DNA from: JAICQM01 sp039932235
GTDB taxonomy: Bacteria > Chloroflexota > Limnocylindria > QHBO01
NCBI GenBank assembly: GCA_039932235.1
Contig: JBDTQJ010000109.1
Span: forward strand, 1 to 6,800
DNA: 6,800 bases
Direction: 5' to 3'
Part shown: piece after piece, positions 5,566 to 6,800 of the stretch
Layout of the letters: each line of letters opens with the position of its first letter
Numbering within the stretch: position 1 is the first letter of the stretch
Position numbers and translations under genes: made by a program
The notes under the pieces: model-generated
Seen by the model: the letters and a program-made list of their open reading frames with translations, nothing else
Database searches by the model: none
What the model was told of the DNA's origin: nothing

Positions 5566-6800
5566 TCCGGCGGGTCGCCCACCAGCGACCACGGCCAGGC
5601 CGCACGCGGCGGATAGGGATCGCGATCGAGCGGCTGGTAGCTGCCCAAGCCCTGGTCGCGATACGTGTGGTCGCGCACGTCGCGCACCTCGCTCGGCTGG
5701 AGGGTCGGCCGCTCACCCACCAGGCCGATCAGTGCCGCCTCGCGATCGGTCTCGCAGGCATAGCGCGCGACCGCGGCCGCTGCGCGCACCGCATGCTCCT
5801 CGGGGCCGGCTGACATGGCATCGTCCGCGAGGGAGCGCGCCGCCGCGAGGTCGCCATGCGCGGCCGCGAGAACGGCCCGCCATGCTGGCGGAGCGTCGTC
5901 GGGCAGACGTCCGAAGTACAGGCCCAGGTCCCAGGCGACCTGCGGGCGTACGTCGTAGCCATCGAGCTCGTCGAGGCGAGCGACTTCACGCAGTGCCGCG
6001 GCGGCGACGTCGTGCCTGGCCGTGGCGTCACGGAACACCGTGATCAACGACGGATCGATCGCCATGGCCAGCCCGAATGCGCCCACGGCGGCGGACTCCT
6101 GACCGCTGGAGCGGCGCATCTCGCCGAGCCGGAACGCGTACTGCGGATCCGTGATCCCGCGGCGGACCGCTTCGTCAATCCGCGCGCGGGCACCCAGCGA
6201 GTCGGGGTCGAGGGCTGCAAGCGCGCCCGCCGCGCGTGCGTCGTACGGGTTGCGCTGGTAGGCGGCCGCGTAGGCTTCCTTTGCGCGATCCAGGTCACCC
6301 GCATGCCAGGCCGTGATGCCCAGGCCCAGCCAATAGCCCGCGGTGCCGGGGTACGAGGCGGTCGCCGCCTCGAAGCGCTCCACCGCCACTGGCCAGTCGC
6401 CCGCAACGGCGGCACGTCGCCCGTCCGCCGCCGCCAGGCGGGCTTGGTCGACTCCCACCACGTTGGGCAGGGCCACCAGGCCGAGCACGGCCAGCGCGGC
6501 AGGCAGGATCCACCGTCTCGAAACGTTCCTCCCCGCCGGTACGGGGCCGTCTGGCGCGACGGTCCAGGCTGCCAGCGTAACGATTGCGGCCATCACCGCG
6601 GGCAGCGAACTGAAGTCGTCCAGCAGGCATGCGACTGCGACGCCGACCAGGACAGCCAGTGAGAGGCGACGCGGCTGGTCCAGAGCGCCACGCCACGCCG
6701 TGATCAGGAACATGATCACGAGCGCGGCGAAGCCGGCGGCGAGCAGGAGGCCGCCGTCAGCAAGCGTCTGCAGCGGTACGTCGTGCGCGAGGCGGACGGG
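5559..6800 (-). CDS. O-antigen ligase/Wzy-like membrane protein with C-terminal TPR repeats (N-terminus cut by window edge)
   Basis: The frame is open from the right edge to the stop at 5561-5559, giving the last 413 residues. The GTG at 6719 is internal and not the start, because the sequence before it codes for the family's signature: AHDVPLQTLADGGLLL (fragment residues 5-20), matching the His-Asn-x-x-Leu-Gln...Gly-Leu-Leu segment of the Wzy_C/O-antigen-ligase family. Three or four membrane helices follow (about 18-37, 45-80, 97-115). A soluble region from about 117 has TPR-like repeats, clearest in DGRRAAVAGDWPVAVERFEA (126-145) and GDLDRAKEAYAAAYQRNPYD (168-187), with degenerate repeats to about 350. 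It ends in a Tyr/Pro-rich tail. Such proteins polymerise or ligate polyprenyl-linked glycans on the outer face of the membrane; TPR-bearing versions are common and may act in glycoprotein or exopolysaccharide transfer. The stop overlaps the GT87-like start. The catalytic N-terminal helices lie outside the window. Confidence 0.8.
   Translation of the reverse strand, partial: PVRLAHDVPLQTLADGGLLLAAGFAALVIMFLITAWRGALDQPRRLSLAVLVGVAVACLLDDFSSLPAVMAAIVTLAAWTVAPDGPVPAGRNVSRRWILPAALAVLGLVALPNVVGVDQARLAAADGRRAAVAGDWPVAVERFEAATASYPGTAGYWLGLGITAWHAGDLDRAKEAYAAAYQRNPYDARAAGALAALDPDSLGARARIDEAVRRGITDPQYAFRLGEMRRSSGQESAAVGAFGLAMAIDPSLITVFRDATARHDVAAAALREVARLDELDGYDVRPQVAWDLGLYFGRLPDDAPPAWRAVLAAAHGDLAAARSLADDAMSAGPEEHAVRAAAAVARYACETDREAALIGLVGERPTLQPSEVRDVRDHTYRDQGLGSYQPLDRDPYPPRAAWPWSLVGDPPEC

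Noticed and set aside
3788..5716. 642-residue minus-strand open frame
   Set aside because: It crosses three better-supported genes and its translation is Arg/Pro/His-rich with no family motif: a typical high-GC shadow frame.
5856..6662. 268-residue plus-strand open frame
   Set aside because: It is antisense to the TPR-containing gene, with shadow-like composition and no recognisable domain.
6717..6719. GTG as start of the TPR-containing gene
   Set aside because: The frame continues open to the window edge, and the upstream residues encode the O-antigen-ligase AH(N/D)xxLQ...GLL signature, so this codon is internal.

Overview
The window is uniformly GC-rich and almost fully coding, carrying six protein genes (two cut by the window edges). 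No RNA gene, mobile element, CRISPR array or long non-coding stretch is visible. The source is probably a high-GC, free-living bacterium. The DegS-type cytoplasmic kinase paired with a NarL/LuxR-type regulator, together with several multi-membrane GT-C proteins and an O-antigen-ligase-like protein with TPRs, fits Chloroflexota best. An actinobacterium cannot be excluded. The taxonomy is inferred from gene style and not from a marker gene.

Layout, left to right. Positions 1-1579 (minus strand) hold a two-component pair: a soluble DegS-like histidine kinase followed by a response regulator. They share an ATGA stop/start overlap, and the regulator runs off the left edge before its DNA-binding domain. 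Positions 1631-3241 (minus) hold a GT39/ArnT-like GT-C membrane glycosyltransferase. Only 30 bases away, and divergent, lies a second large membrane protein at 3272-4738 (plus), from a family with clear internal motifs but no assigned function that I know of. Each start codon in this divergent pair is preceded at 6-7 bases by a TANNNT -10-like hexamer and by no Shine-Dalgarno sequence, so both genes look leaderless. Positions 4702-5565 (minus) hold a short GT87-like membrane protein. Its 3' end overlaps the convergent plus-strand gene by 37 bases. Its start overlaps by 7 bases the stop of the gene upstream, which is the C-terminal half of an O-antigen ligase/Wzy-like protein with TPR repeats (5559 to beyond 6800).

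The four membrane proteins all belong to, or resemble, families that use polyprenyl-linked sugars outside the membrane. The likely joint role is building or decorating an extracellular polysaccharide, glycolipid or glycoprotein, but no substrate can be read from the sequence. The two-component pair lies 51 bases downstream of the GT39 gene on the same strand, so it could be co-transcribed with it or be independent. The points most worth a second look are the non-canonical receiver domain (one Mg-binding acidic residue and the switch Thr/Ser replaced), the paired leaderless promoters in the 30-base divergent spacer, and the uncharacterised membrane family at 3272-4738.
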